Positions 7,114 to 13,987 of a DNA stretch of 27,566 nt are shown one piece after another. The stretch is from an uncultured Oscillospiraceae bacterium (GTDB lineage: Bacteria; Bacillota; Clostridia; Oscillospirales; Oscillospiraceae). Location: positions 1 through 27,566 of the forward strand of contig CAKTJC010000033.1 in NCBI GenBank assembly GCA_934567355.1. The letters run 5' to 3'. Position numbers and translations under genes: made by a program. A model generated the notes under the pieces. The model saw only the letters and a list, made by a program, of their open reading frames with translations, did no database searches and had not been told where the DNA came from. Position 1 is the stretch's first letter; each line of letters opens with the position of its first letter.

Positions 7114-7340
7114 ACAAACGCAAGGAACGGGAGGAGCAGCAGATTGTCCGCCAAAGAGAGTGTGCGGTTGGTGAGAGCACATGGCAGCATCTGCGGCGGG
7201 TCGCCCAGGAGCGGATTGCCCGAAGAAAGTAGGGCAGTACGGGTCAGCCCGTTACAGCGGCAGAGTGCCCGCAGTTGCGGGAATTCAGGTGGTACCGCGG
7301 ATTTTTTCGCCCTGAGTCAAATTTGGCTCAGGGCGTTTTT
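7114..7340 (+). promoter_or_regulatory. T-box riboswitch leader for valine (valS)
   Basis: The 227-nt leader has the full T-box architecture. Stem I carries the AGAGAG element (7155-7160) and the GGTTGGTGAGAGC apical region. The specifier is GTC at 7200-7202, a valine codon, directly followed by GCCCAGGAGC, as is usual on the 3' side of the specifier loop. The antiterminator T-box AGGTGGTACCGCGG lies at 7287-7300. Uncharged tRNA-Val would pair with both the specifier and the T-box and prevent the downstream terminator from forming, so valS is read only when charged tRNA-Val is scarce. The specifier agrees with the gene product. Confidence 0.93.
7308..7340 (+). terminator. Attenuator terminator of the valS T-box
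   Basis: CGCCCTGAG (7308-7316) pairs with CTCAGGGCG (7327-7335), extended by one C-G pair and a wobble pair, and is followed by TTTTT. It is the alternative to the antiterminator that includes the T-box sequence. It ends 20 bp before the valS start codon. Confidence 0.88.
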
Positions 7341-7360
7341 GTCTTTGAAAGGAGTATAAA

Positions 7361-10003
7361 ATGGCAAGAGAATTACCAAAGGTCTATGAACCGCAGAATG
7401 TGGAAAACCGCATCTATGATATGTGGCAGCAGGGCGGCTACTTCCACGCAGAGCGGGACGAGCAGAAGAAGCCCTTCACCATCGTCATGCCCCCTCCCAA
7501 CGTCACCGGTCAGCTGCACATGGGTCACGCCATGGATGCAACCATGCAGGATACCCTGATTCGCTTCAAGAGAATGCAGGGCTACAATGCGCTGTGGATT
7601 CCCGGCGTTGACCATGCCGGCATTGCCACCCAGGTTAAGGTGGAGGAAGAGCTGCGGGTGAAGGAAGGCCTGACCCGCTATGACCTAGGACGTGAAAAGT
7701 TCCTGGAACGGGTGTGGGACTGGAAGCGCCAGTACGGCAACCGCATTGTGGAGCAGCAGAAGAAGCTGGGTGCCAGCTGCGACTGGGAACGTGCCCGCTT
7801 TACCATGGACGAGGGCTGCTCCAAGGCTGTCCGTGAGGTCTTTGTCTCCCTGTACGAAAAGGGTCTTATCTATAAGGGCAGCCGCATCATCAACTGGTGC
7901 CCCCATTGTGTCACCGCACTGAGCGATGTCGAGGTGGAATATGTGGACAAGCCCGGTCATCTGTGGCATATCCGTTACCCCCTGGCAGACGGCTCCGGCG
8001 AAGTGATTGTGGCGACCACCCGTCCCGAAACCATGCTGGGCGACAGCGGCGTGTGCGTCAACCCCAACGATGCGCGCTATGCCTCCATTGTGGGCAAGAA
8101 GGTGATTCTGCCCCTGGTGAACAAGGAAATTCCGGTGGTTGCCGATGACTATGCCGAAATGGAATTTGGCACCGGCTGCGTCAAGATGACCCCCGCCCAT
8201 GACCCCAATGACTTCGAGGTGGGTCTGCGGCACAATCTGGAGGTCATCCGGGTGCTGGATGACAACGGCAAGGTCAACGAGCTGGGCGGCAAGTATCAGG
8301 GGCTGGATCGCTACGAAGCCCGCAAGCAGATTGTGAAAGACCTGGAAGAAGGCGGCTACCTGGTGCGTGTGGAGGACTACGCTCACAATGTGGGCACCTG
8401 CTCCCGCTGCCATAACGATGTGGAGCCCATCATTTCTGCCCAGTGGTTCGTGAAGATGAAGCCTCTGGCAGAGGAGGCCATCCGGGTGGTGAAGGACGGC
8501 GAAACCAAGTTCGTTCCCGACCGCTTCAGCAAGACCTACCTCAACTGGATGGACATTGTCCGTGACTGGTGTATTTCCCGTCAGCTGTGGTGGGGGCACC
8601 AGATTCCCGCCTGGACCTGCGCCGACTGCGGCCACATCACCGTGTCCCGGCAGGATGCCTGCCAGTGCGAGAAGTGCGGCAGCACCAACATTGAGCGGGA
8701 TCCCGATGTGCTGGACACCTGGTTCTCCTCCGCTTTGTGGCCCTTCGAGACCTTGGGCTGGCCGGAAAAGAACCCTGACCTGGACTATTTCTATCCCACC
8801 GATGTGCTGGTTACCGGCTACGATATTATCTTCTTCTGGGTTGCCAGAATGATTTTCTCCGGCTGTGAGCATACCGGCAAGACTCCCTTCCACACTGTGC
8901 TGATTCACGGTCTGGTGCGGGACGATAAGGGACGCAAGATGAGCAAGTCCCTGGGCAACGGCATTGACCCCCTGGAGATGATTGATAAGTACGGCTGCGA
9001 TGCCCTGCGTATGAACATGGTCACCAGCAACTCTCCCGGCAACGATATGCGCTTCTATGTGGAGCGTTGTGAGGCCATGCGTAACTTTGCCAACAAGCTG
9101 TGGAACGCCTCCCGCTATGTGATGATGAACCTGAGCGAAGATTCCGCCAATCAGCTGCCCGCCATGGACAAGCTGGAAATCTCTGACAAGTGGGTACTCT
9201 CCAAGCTCAATACCCTCATTGCCGAGGTGACGGAGAACCTGGAAAAGTACGAGCTGGGTGTGGCCGTCCAGAAGGTGTACGACTTCATTTGGGATACCTA
9301 CTGCGACTGGTACATTGAGCTGACCAAGGCTCGCCTGTATGGCGAGGACGCAGACCGGAAGCAGACCGCCATCCAGGTGCTGGTGTATGTGCTGGATCAG
9401 GTGCTGCGGCTGCTGCATCCCTTCATGCCCTTCATCACCGAGGAAATCTGGCAGAGTCTGCCCCATGAGGGTGACGCTCTGATTGTGGCTGCCTGGCCTC
9501 AGTACCGGGAGGACCTGGCCTTCGGCGAGGAGGAGTCCCACATGGAGTCCGTCATGAACGCCATCCGCTCCATCCGCAACCGCCGTGCCGAGATGAACGT
9601 GCCCCCCTCCAAGAAGGCAGCGCTGTATGTGCTGACCTCCAAGCCCCAGGTGTTTACCGAGGGCGAGGGCTTCATCCTGCGGCTGGCCTATGCCGACAGC
9701 ATGACCCTGCTGGATGCAGAGCCGGAAAACCTCAATGGCATGGTCACCTGCGCCACCGCAGATGCAAAGCTCTATATCCCCATGGGACAGCTGGTGGACG
9801 TGGCAAAGGAGCTGGAGCGCATCAACAAGGAGCTGGACAAGGCCAGAAAGAATCTGGCATCCCTGGAGGGCAAGCTCTCCAACGAGAGCTTCGCCTCCCG
9901 CGCACCGGAGGCAGTTGTAGCTGCCGAGCGTGCAAAGGCACAGAAGGCTCGCGACCTGATTGCCAGCCTGGAAGAAAGCCAGAAGGCCATGCAGGCACTG
10001 TAA
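7361..10003 (+). CDS. valS: Valyl-tRNA synthetase
   Basis: This class I synthetase charges tRNA-Val and edits mischarged threonine. The 880-residue length is typical. The HIGH motif is HMGH at residues 53-56 within PPPNVTGQLHMGHA, and the KMSKS motif is intact at 526-530 in GRKMSKSLGN. The CP1 editing domain (VATTRPETMLGD), the zinc-ribbon-like CADCGH...CQCEKCG segment near 422-445, the anticodon-binding domain and the C-terminal coiled coil (about 810-875) are all present. GAAAGGAG is 7 bp before the ATG. The gene is controlled by the T-box leader just upstream and appears monocistronic, ending at a hairpin near 10060. Confidence 0.98.
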   Translation: MARELPKVYEPQNVENRIYDMWQQGGYFHAERDEQKKPFTIVMPPPNVTGQLHMGHAMDATMQDTLIRFKRMQGYNALWIPGVDHAGIATQVKVEEELRVKEGLTRYDLGREKFLERVWDWKRQYGNRIVEQQKKLGASCDWERARFTMDEGCSKAVREVFVSLYEKGLIYKGSRIINWCPHCVTALSDVEVEYVDKPGHLWHIRYPLADGSGEVIVATTRPETMLGDSGVCVNPNDARYASIVGKKVILPLVNKEIPVVADDYAEMEFGTGCVKMTPAHDPNDFEVGLRHNLEVIRVLDDNGKVNELGGKYQGLDRYEARKQIVKDLEEGGYLVRVEDYAHNVGTCSRCHNDVEPIISAQWFVKMKPLAEEAIRVVKDGETKFVPDRFSKTYLNWMDIVRDWCISRQLWWGHQIPAWTCADCGHITVSRQDACQCEKCGSTNIERDPDVLDTWFSSALWPFETLGWPEKNPDLDYFYPTDVLVTGYDIIFFWVARMIFSGCEHTGKTPFHTVLIHGLVRDDKGRKMSKSLGNGIDPLEMIDKYGCDALRMNMVTSNSPGNDMRFYVERCEAMRNFANKLWNASRYVMMNLSEDSANQLPAMDKLEISDKWVLSKLNTLIAEVTENLEKYELGVAVQKVYDFIWDTYCDWYIELTKARLYGEDADRKQTAIQVLVYVLDQVLRLLHPFMPFITEEIWQSLPHEGDALIVAAWPQYREDLAFGEEESHMESVMNAIRSIRNRRAEMNVPPSKKAALYVLTSKPQVFTEGEGFILRLAYADSMTLLDAEPENLNGMVTCATADAKLYIPMGQLVDVAKELERINKELDKARKNLASLEGKLSNESFASRAPEAVVAAERAKAQKARDLIASLEESQKAMQAL

Positions 10004-10028
10004 GAAAAATCAGGAATAAGTGAACATG

Positions 10029-10063
10029 ATGCCCCGGCGGCGCACAAGCTGCCGGGGCATTTC
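10029..10063 (+). terminator. Hairpin after valS
   Basis: ATGCCCCGGC (10029-10038) pairs perfectly with GCCGGGGCAT (10051-10060), with some further pairing inside the loop. Only a weak T run (TTCC) follows, so termination may be incomplete and the phosphatase gene 24 bp further on may receive read-through. Confidence 0.6.
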
Positions 10064-10086
10064 CATAAAAAGAACAGGAGAAAAGG

Positions 10087-10785
10087 ATGAAATCAGAAAG
10101 TCCAAGGTCGCTGCTGGAAACAACGCTGAATACCCGTGACCTGGGGTGCGGCAAAAGCACCGTCTCCGGGGAGCACTTGAAGCCGTGGCGCGTGCTGAGA
10201 AGTGACATCCAATGTTATCCGTCTGAAAACGATGTGGTGCTGTTGAAGGAGCACGGTATACGCACCATCATTGATATGCGGGGGGAAGCGGATGTGCAGA
10301 AAAAGCCCAGCGGATTTTCCGGCAGAGAGGGCTTTGCATACAGGAACATTCCGATTGATGAGGGCAGCGGAATCCCGGAAAATACCGATGCCGTCAGCGG
10401 CAGCTATATGAACATTGCCCAGAGCAAAAATGCGGCAGGGGTATTCAAAGCCATTGCATCCGCACCCGGCGGTGTGATGATAAACTGCACGGCGGGAAAA
10501 GACCGGACGGGCGTTGTAAGCGCTGTCCTGCTGGGAATCTGCGGTGTTTCAGAGGCGGAGATTGTGGCGGACTATATGCTGACGAAGACGTATAATCAAG
10601 AGCGGTTTGAGTTGATTCACCAAAATTTCCCGGACGTTGACATGAACATTGTGATTCCCAGTGAATGGTATATGGAGGAATTTCTTCACCTGTTGAAAGC
10701 AAAATACGGCAGCTTTCGGCAATACCTGCTGGCAATCGGCGTGACAAGTGACGAGATAGATGGAATCAAGGAAAAACTACTGTGA
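10087..10785 (+). CDS. Protein-tyrosine phosphatase family protein (Y_phosphatase3 type)
   Basis: The 232-residue protein has the catalytic P-loop CTAGKDRTG with the nucleophile Cys134 and Arg140 (the CX5R signature), preceded by the family segment RTIIDMRGEADVQ (about residues 59-71) that supplies the structural strand. The GKDRTG form is typical of bacterial atypical tyrosine and dual-specificity or phosphoinositide phosphatases related to LipA of Listeria. No signal peptide is seen, so it is probably cytoplasmic. The substrate is unknown. CAGGAGAAAAGG stands just before the ATG. It lies 99 bp before a Nudix hydrolase gene and in the same direction, suggesting a cluster concerned with phosphorylated metabolites. 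Confidence 0.85.
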   Translation: MKSESPRSLLETTLNTRDLGCGKSTVSGEHLKPWRVLRSDIQCYPSENDVVLLKEHGIRTIIDMRGEADVQKKPSGFSGREGFAYRNIPIDEGSGIPENTDAVSGSYMNIAQSKNAAGVFKAIASAPGGVMINCTAGKDRTGVVSAVLLGICGVSEAEIVADYMLTKTYNQERFELIHQNFPDVDMNIVIPSEWYMEEFLHLLKAKYGSFRQYLLAIGVTSDEIDGIKEKLL

Positions 10786-10884
10786 AAAGGAGCTGCAATA
10801 TGCTGCTGTCAACCGACAGGGAAGACGGAGAGAGAACGGCAATTATATGTGGCAAGAAAGAGAATGCCGCAGGGGGAGGAGAAA

Positions 10885-11388
10885 ATGGAGCTTTGGGATT
10901 TATACAATGAGCGCCGGGAGCTGACGGGACGTGACCATATCCGGGGTGAAGAAATCCCGCAGGGCTTTTATCATCTTGTGGTGCATGTCTGGATTCGCAA
11001 CAGCAGAGGCGAATATCTGATCTCCCAGCGAAGTGCGGATCGTCCTGCTTACCCGTTCATGTGGGAATGTGTGGGCGGTTCCGTGCTCAAGGGTGAGGAC
11101 AGCTTGACTGGAGCCATCCGGGAAACCAAGGAAGAGGTGGGCCTGACGCTATCCCCGGAAGCAGGAAAGCTGATCGATTCTGTGGTGGGCAGGGTTGTAA
11201 ACGGTGTCAGGTTTACGGATATTTTGGATATTTGGCTGTTTGAGTACGATGGCCCTGTTTCACTGGAGCAGGCGACGACGAAGGAAGTGGCACAGACGAC
11301 CTGGATGACAAAAGAACAAATCCGAGTCCTTTTTGACTCCGGCAAGCTGGTGCATACATTAGGCTATTTTTTTCAACGAAAGAATTAG
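10885..11388 (+). CDS. Nudix hydrolase
   Basis: The 167-residue protein has a complete Nudix box (GSVLKGEDSLTGAIRE then TKEEVGL, about residues 65-87), matching GX5EX7REUXEEXGU. The N-terminal segment WDLYNERRELTGRDHIRG resembles the IDI-like and YfcD-type Nudix proteins that begin WDVYDENR. These enzymes split nucleoside-diphosphate-linked compounds; the substrate cannot be stated. ATG 10885 is chosen because GGGGGAGGA ends 4 bp upstream; an in-frame GTG at 10849 has no ribosome-binding site. The stop is 9 bp before the nucleoside phosphorylase start, so the two genes form an operon. Confidence 0.9.
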   Translation: MELWDLYNERRELTGRDHIRGEEIPQGFYHLVVHVWIRNSRGEYLISQRSADRPAYPFMWECVGGSVLKGEDSLTGAIRETKEEVGLTLSPEAGKLIDSVVGRVVNGVRFTDILDIWLFEYDGPVSLEQATTKEVAQTTWMTKEQIRVLFDSGKLVHTLGYFFQRKN

Positions 11389-11397
11389 GAGGACAAA

Positions 11398-12177
11398 ATG
11401 ATTCTTGAAGAATTTGATCCCTGCCGGGATGCCGTTATTAACCCGGAGATGTGCATCAAGGGAAAGATAGAGAACTTCCCGGAGGTGACCGTTTCCTGCT
11501 TTTCCCATCATCTGTTTGAAGCGGTGCTGGCCTTTTTTGAGCCGGAGGAAATCGGGCGTGTGGGCGGTGCCAACGGCAAAGCGCCGGTTTATGCCGTCAC
11601 CTACAGGGGAAAGAGAATCGGCTTTTATGAGTCCAGGGTGGGGGAGCCTGCCTGCATCGGGGACTATGAGGATTTGCTTGCCATGGGCATGAAAACCCTG
11701 ATTCTCTTTGGCAACTGCGGCGTGCTGGACAAGACCATTGAGGACTGCGGCATCATCATTCCCACCAGGGCGTTGCGGGATGAGGGAGCCAGCTTCCACT
11801 ATGCCCCGCCCGCAGACAGTATTGAAGTGAACCGCAAGCATCAGGATTTGTTCCAGCAGGTCTTGCGGGAGCACGGCTATTCCCATGTGAAGGGAACCAC
11901 CTGGACAACGGATGCCTGCTACCGGGAGACGCGGGAGAAGGTGGCGCGCCGGAAGGCCCAGGGGGCTATCTGCGTGGAGATGGAGTGCGCCGGAATGCAG
12001 GCAGCGGCGGATTTCCGGGGTGCGGATTTCTTTGAATTTTTCTATGCCGGGGATAACCTCGACCAGCCGGTGTGGGATTCCCGCAGCCTTGCCGGTCACG
12101 CCCGCTTGGACGACAAGGGTAAGATTGCATTGCTGGCGTTTGAGCTGGGCGTAAAAATTATGGAGCGCGAAAAATAA
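11398..12177 (+). CDS. Nucleoside phosphorylase (PNP/UDP phosphorylase superfamily)
   Basis: Family enzymes cleave nucleosides with phosphate to base and ribose-1-phosphate. The 259-residue protein carries the family segments: VYAVTYRGKRIGFYESRVG (phosphate and substrate loop, about residue 63-81), TLILFGNCGVLD (about 100-111), IIIPTRALRDEGASFHY, and the ribose-binding VEMECAGMQA (about 196-205), where Met and the following Glu contact the sugar. The Asp-containing segment FYAGDNLD follows. It resembles the uridine phosphorylase side of the family more than hexameric DeoD, but base specificity is not certain. TTAGGAGGACAAA precedes the ATG. The operon ends in a strong terminator 5 bp after the stop codon. 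Confidence 0.9.
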   Translation: MILEEFDPCRDAVINPEMCIKGKIENFPEVTVSCFSHHLFEAVLAFFEPEEIGRVGGANGKAPVYAVTYRGKRIGFYESRVGEPACIGDYEDLLAMGMKTLILFGNCGVLDKTIEDCGIIIPTRALRDEGASFHYAPPADSIEVNRKHQDLFQQVLREHGYSHVKGTTWTTDACYRETREKVARRKAQGAICVEMECAGMQAAADFRGADFFEFFYAGDNLDQPVWDSRSLAGHARLDDKGKIALLAFELGVKIMEREK

Positions 12178-12181
12178 ATTT

Positions 12182-12230
12182 GGAGCAGGAGAAAACCAAA
12201 TGCAATGGTTTTTCTCCTGCTCCTTTTTTT
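12182..12230 (+). terminator. Strong intrinsic terminator after the nucleoside phosphorylase gene
   Basis: GGAGCAGGAGAAAACC (12182-12197) pairs with GGTTTTTCTCCTGCTCC (12207-12223) with one bulged T, and a run of seven T residues follows (12224-12230). It insulates the spoIIA operon from upstream transcription. Confidence 0.93.
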
Positions 12231-12307
12231 GCCCGCAATTCCGACTGCTTTTTTATTTCCTAAGAATTATACTTCTTTTTGCAAAGAAAACAAAGGAGGT
12301 TTTCAAA
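12231..12307 (+). promoter_or_regulatory. Probable spoIIA promoter region (boxes not resolved)
   Basis: The spoIIA operon must start in this 77-bp gap because a strong terminator lies directly upstream. TATACT at 12268-12273 is a good sigma-A -10 and AAGAAT at 12262-12267 resembles a sigma-H -10 (GAAT core), the class used by spoIIA in Bacillus. No convincing -35 or 0A box was found by eye. AAAGGAGG at 12294-12301 sets the spoIIAA start. Confidence 0.4.
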
Positions 12308-12625
12308 ATGTATTTCACCAGTTTTCTGGAAAACGGAAAGCTCACCATAGCCCTTACCGGGGAGATCGATCACCACTGTGCAAAGGCTTACATTCAGATC
12401 ATCAGCTCCAAAATCGAAGCGTATATGCCGGATGTGTGCGTGCTGGATTTTCACGATGTGACCTTTGTGGATTCCTCCGGCATTGCGGTTGTTATCAACG
12501 CCCTGCGGAATATGTCCCAGATAGAAGGAAAGCTCCTGCTTTCCGGCATTTCGCCCCAACCCATGCGGGTGTTCCGGGCGTCGGGTATTGACAAGCTGGT
12601 AGAAATTCGGGAGGCAGTATCATGA
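12308..12625 (+). CDS. spoIIAA: Anti-sigma F factor antagonist SpoIIAA
   Basis: The 105-residue protein is a STAS-domain anti-anti-sigma factor. The phosphorylation site motif TFVDSSGIAVV is at residues 52-62, so the regulatory serine is Ser56 or Ser57. When dephosphorylated by SpoIIE it releases sigma F from SpoIIAB in the forespore. ATG 12308 is chosen because AAAGGAGG lies 6 bp upstream and the length matches the family; an in-frame ATG further upstream at 12200 lies within the preceding terminator and would add a non-homologous hydrophobic extension. The stop overlaps the spoIIAB start (ATGA). Confidence 0.95.
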   Translation: MYFTSFLENGKLTIALTGEIDHHCAKAYIQIISSKIEAYMPDVCVLDFHDVTFVDSSGIAVVINALRNMSQIEGKLLLSGISPQPMRVFRASGIDKLVEIREAVS

Positions 12626-13053
12626 AATTTGACAACTATATGATTCTGGATTTTCCAAGCCGCTCCACCAACGAGGCGTTTGCGCGGAGCGCTGTGGCCT
12701 GCTTTGCCGCCCAAATGGATCCAACGCTGGAAGAGCTGGGAGACATCCGCACGGCGGTATCGGAGGCAGTGACCAACTGCATCGTCCATGCCTATCCCGA
12801 CCAGATCGGCATCATTACGCTGCGCTGCCGCATTCTCAAGGACAATGTGCTGGATATTGTCATCAAGGATAAGGGCGTCGGCATCCAGGACGTGGAGCAG
12901 GCGCGGCGGGCGACCTTTACAACCGGCGGAGCAGAGCGCAGCGGCATGGGCTTTACCATCATGGAGAGCTTCATGACCAGCTTCGATGTTGCCTCGTCCC
13001 CCGGAAAGGGCACCACGGTACATATGCGCCGCAAACTTCAGCGCCGCAAATGA
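12622..13053 (+). CDS. spoIIAB: Anti-sigma F factor SpoIIAB
   Basis: SpoIIAB is both the protein kinase of SpoIIAA and the inhibitor of sigma F. The 143-residue protein has the GHKL ATPase boxes: N-box with Glu48 and Asn52 in SEAVTNCIVHAYP, G1 box DKGVGIQD (83-90), and G2 box RSGMGFTIM (106-114). The start codon overlaps the spoIIAA stop and the stop codon overlaps the sigF start, each by 4 bp, so the three proteins are made by coupled translation, which keeps their ratio fixed. Confidence 0.96.
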   Translation: MKFDNYMILDFPSRSTNEAFARSAVACFAAQMDPTLEELGDIRTAVSEAVTNCIVHAYPDQIGIITLRCRILKDNVLDIVIKDKGVGIQDVEQARRATFTTGGAERSGMGFTIMESFMTSFDVASSPGKGTTVHMRRKLQRRK

Positions 13054-13754
13054 GCAGTACGGAGGAATTGATCCGGCTTGCCCAGGGCGGAGACCGGGAT
13101 GCCTCCGAGCGCTTGGTAACGGAGAATTCCGGCCTGATTTGGTCAATTGCCCGGCGCTTTATTGGTCGCGGCGTGGAAACGGAGGATCTGTATCAGCTCG
13201 GCTGCATGGGCTTCCTGAAAGCGGTGGAGGGATTTGATACGGCCTTCGGCACGCAGTTTTCCACCTACGCCGTGCCGAAGATCTCCGGGGAGATTCGTCG
13301 ATTCCTGCGCGACGATGGGGCGGTGAAGGTATCGCGCAGCCTGAAGGAGCACGCGGCCACCATCAAGGGCGTCCGCAATAAGCTGACGGGGGTGCTCGGC
13401 CGGGAACCGACCATTCAGGAGCTGTCGGATCAGACCGGACTGACACCGGAGGAAATCGCGCTGGCAGAAACAGCTACTGCCGCCACGGAATCCATCCATC
13501 AGGAGACCGGAGAGGATGGCTTCTGCCTAGAGAATATTCTGACGGACACGGAATCCGAGGAACGGATGGTGGAAAAAATCGCCCTGCGTCAGGCTGTGGA
13601 AAGGCTGCCGGAGCGGGAGCGGATGGTGGTTCAGCTGCGCTACTTCCACTGCCTGACCCAGCAGCGGGTGGCGAAGGTGATGAACGTCAGCCAGGTGCAG
13701 GTATCCCGCATCGAAAAAAAGGCGCTGGAGAAAATTCGGGAATTCATGCAATAG
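13050..13754 (+). CDS. sigF: RNA polymerase sigma factor SigF (forespore-specific)
   Basis: The 234-residue sigma-70 factor contains region 2 (SIARRFIGRGVETEDLYQLG, then FSTYAVPKISGEIRRFLRDDG), region 3 (VSRSLKEHAATIKGVRNKL) and region 4 with helix-turn-helix TQQRVAKVMNVSQVQVSRIE. Its place as third gene after spoIIAA and spoIIAB identifies it as sigma F, the first forespore sigma factor, rather than the similar sigma G. Translation is coupled to spoIIAB by ATGA. The TAG stop at 13752-13754 abuts a MITE-like element, so the native 3' untranslated region is interrupted. spoVA genes, which follow in some relatives, are absent. Confidence 0.95.
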   Translation: MSSTEELIRLAQGGDRDASERLVTENSGLIWSIARRFIGRGVETEDLYQLGCMGFLKAVEGFDTAFGTQFSTYAVPKISGEIRRFLRDDGAVKVSRSLKEHAATIKGVRNKLTGVLGREPTIQELSDQTGLTPEEIALAETATAATESIHQETGEDGFCLENILTDTESEERMVEKIALRQAVERLPERERMVVQLRYFHCLTQQRVAKVMNVSQVQVSRIEKKALEKIREFMQ

Positions 13755-13915
13755 GGAAGCTCTGATGAAATCGGCAAGAGCTGGCAGTGAGGGATTTTGT
13801 TTCCAGGCAAAGGATAAAAAATGGAGGAATACTGTATGTATTTTCCATTTTTCATCCTGCGGCATGGGAGCAAAAGACCCACTGTCCGGCCGCAGACGAT
13901 TTATTCAGAGGTTCC
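13755..13915 (-). mobile_element. 161-bp MITE-like element, copy 2 (inverted relative to copy 1)
   Basis: The reverse complement of this segment aligns without gaps to 966-1126 with about 14 differences (about 91% identity). The terminal inverted repeats are GGAAGCTCTGATGAAATC at 13755-13772 and, at the other end, the reverse complement GGAACCTCTGAATAAATC (13898-13915). Flanking 4-mers are ATAG (13751-13754) and ACAG (13916-13919), an imperfect duplication. The element starts at the first base after the sigF stop codon, and a predicted pcrA promoter lies just beyond its other end. It encodes no transposase. Confidence 0.8.
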
Positions 13916-13926
13916 ACAGAAACCAC

Positions 13927-13955
13927 TTTACCTTTTGAGGAAAATGAAGTAAAAT
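13927..13955 (+). promoter_or_regulatory. Probable sigma-A promoter of pcrA
   Basis: TTTACC at 13927-13932 and TAAAAT at 13950-13955 are 17 bp apart and lie 11 bp beyond the MITE. The start point would be near 13962, with a leader of about 25 nt. Confidence 0.5.
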
Positions 13956-13987
13956 AGTGACATCTTACAGATAGACAGGTGCACCGA

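Noticed and set aside
7144..7359. 71-codon plus-strand frame ahead of valS
   Set aside because: It runs through the T-box leader and terminator, whose RNA motifs explain the sequence.
7685..9541. 618-codon minus-strand frame opposite valS
   Set aside because: Shadow of a strongly codon-biased gene; no domain, no ribosome-binding site.
12200..12307. Extended hydrophobic N-terminus for spoIIAA
   Set aside because: The extension would be translated from the terminator; ATG 12308 has a strong ribosome-binding site and gives the family length.
13527..13865. 112-codon minus-strand frame across the sigF 3' end
   Set aside because: It begins in the MITE frame MPQDEKW and continues opposite sigF; no coding constraint between MITE copies.
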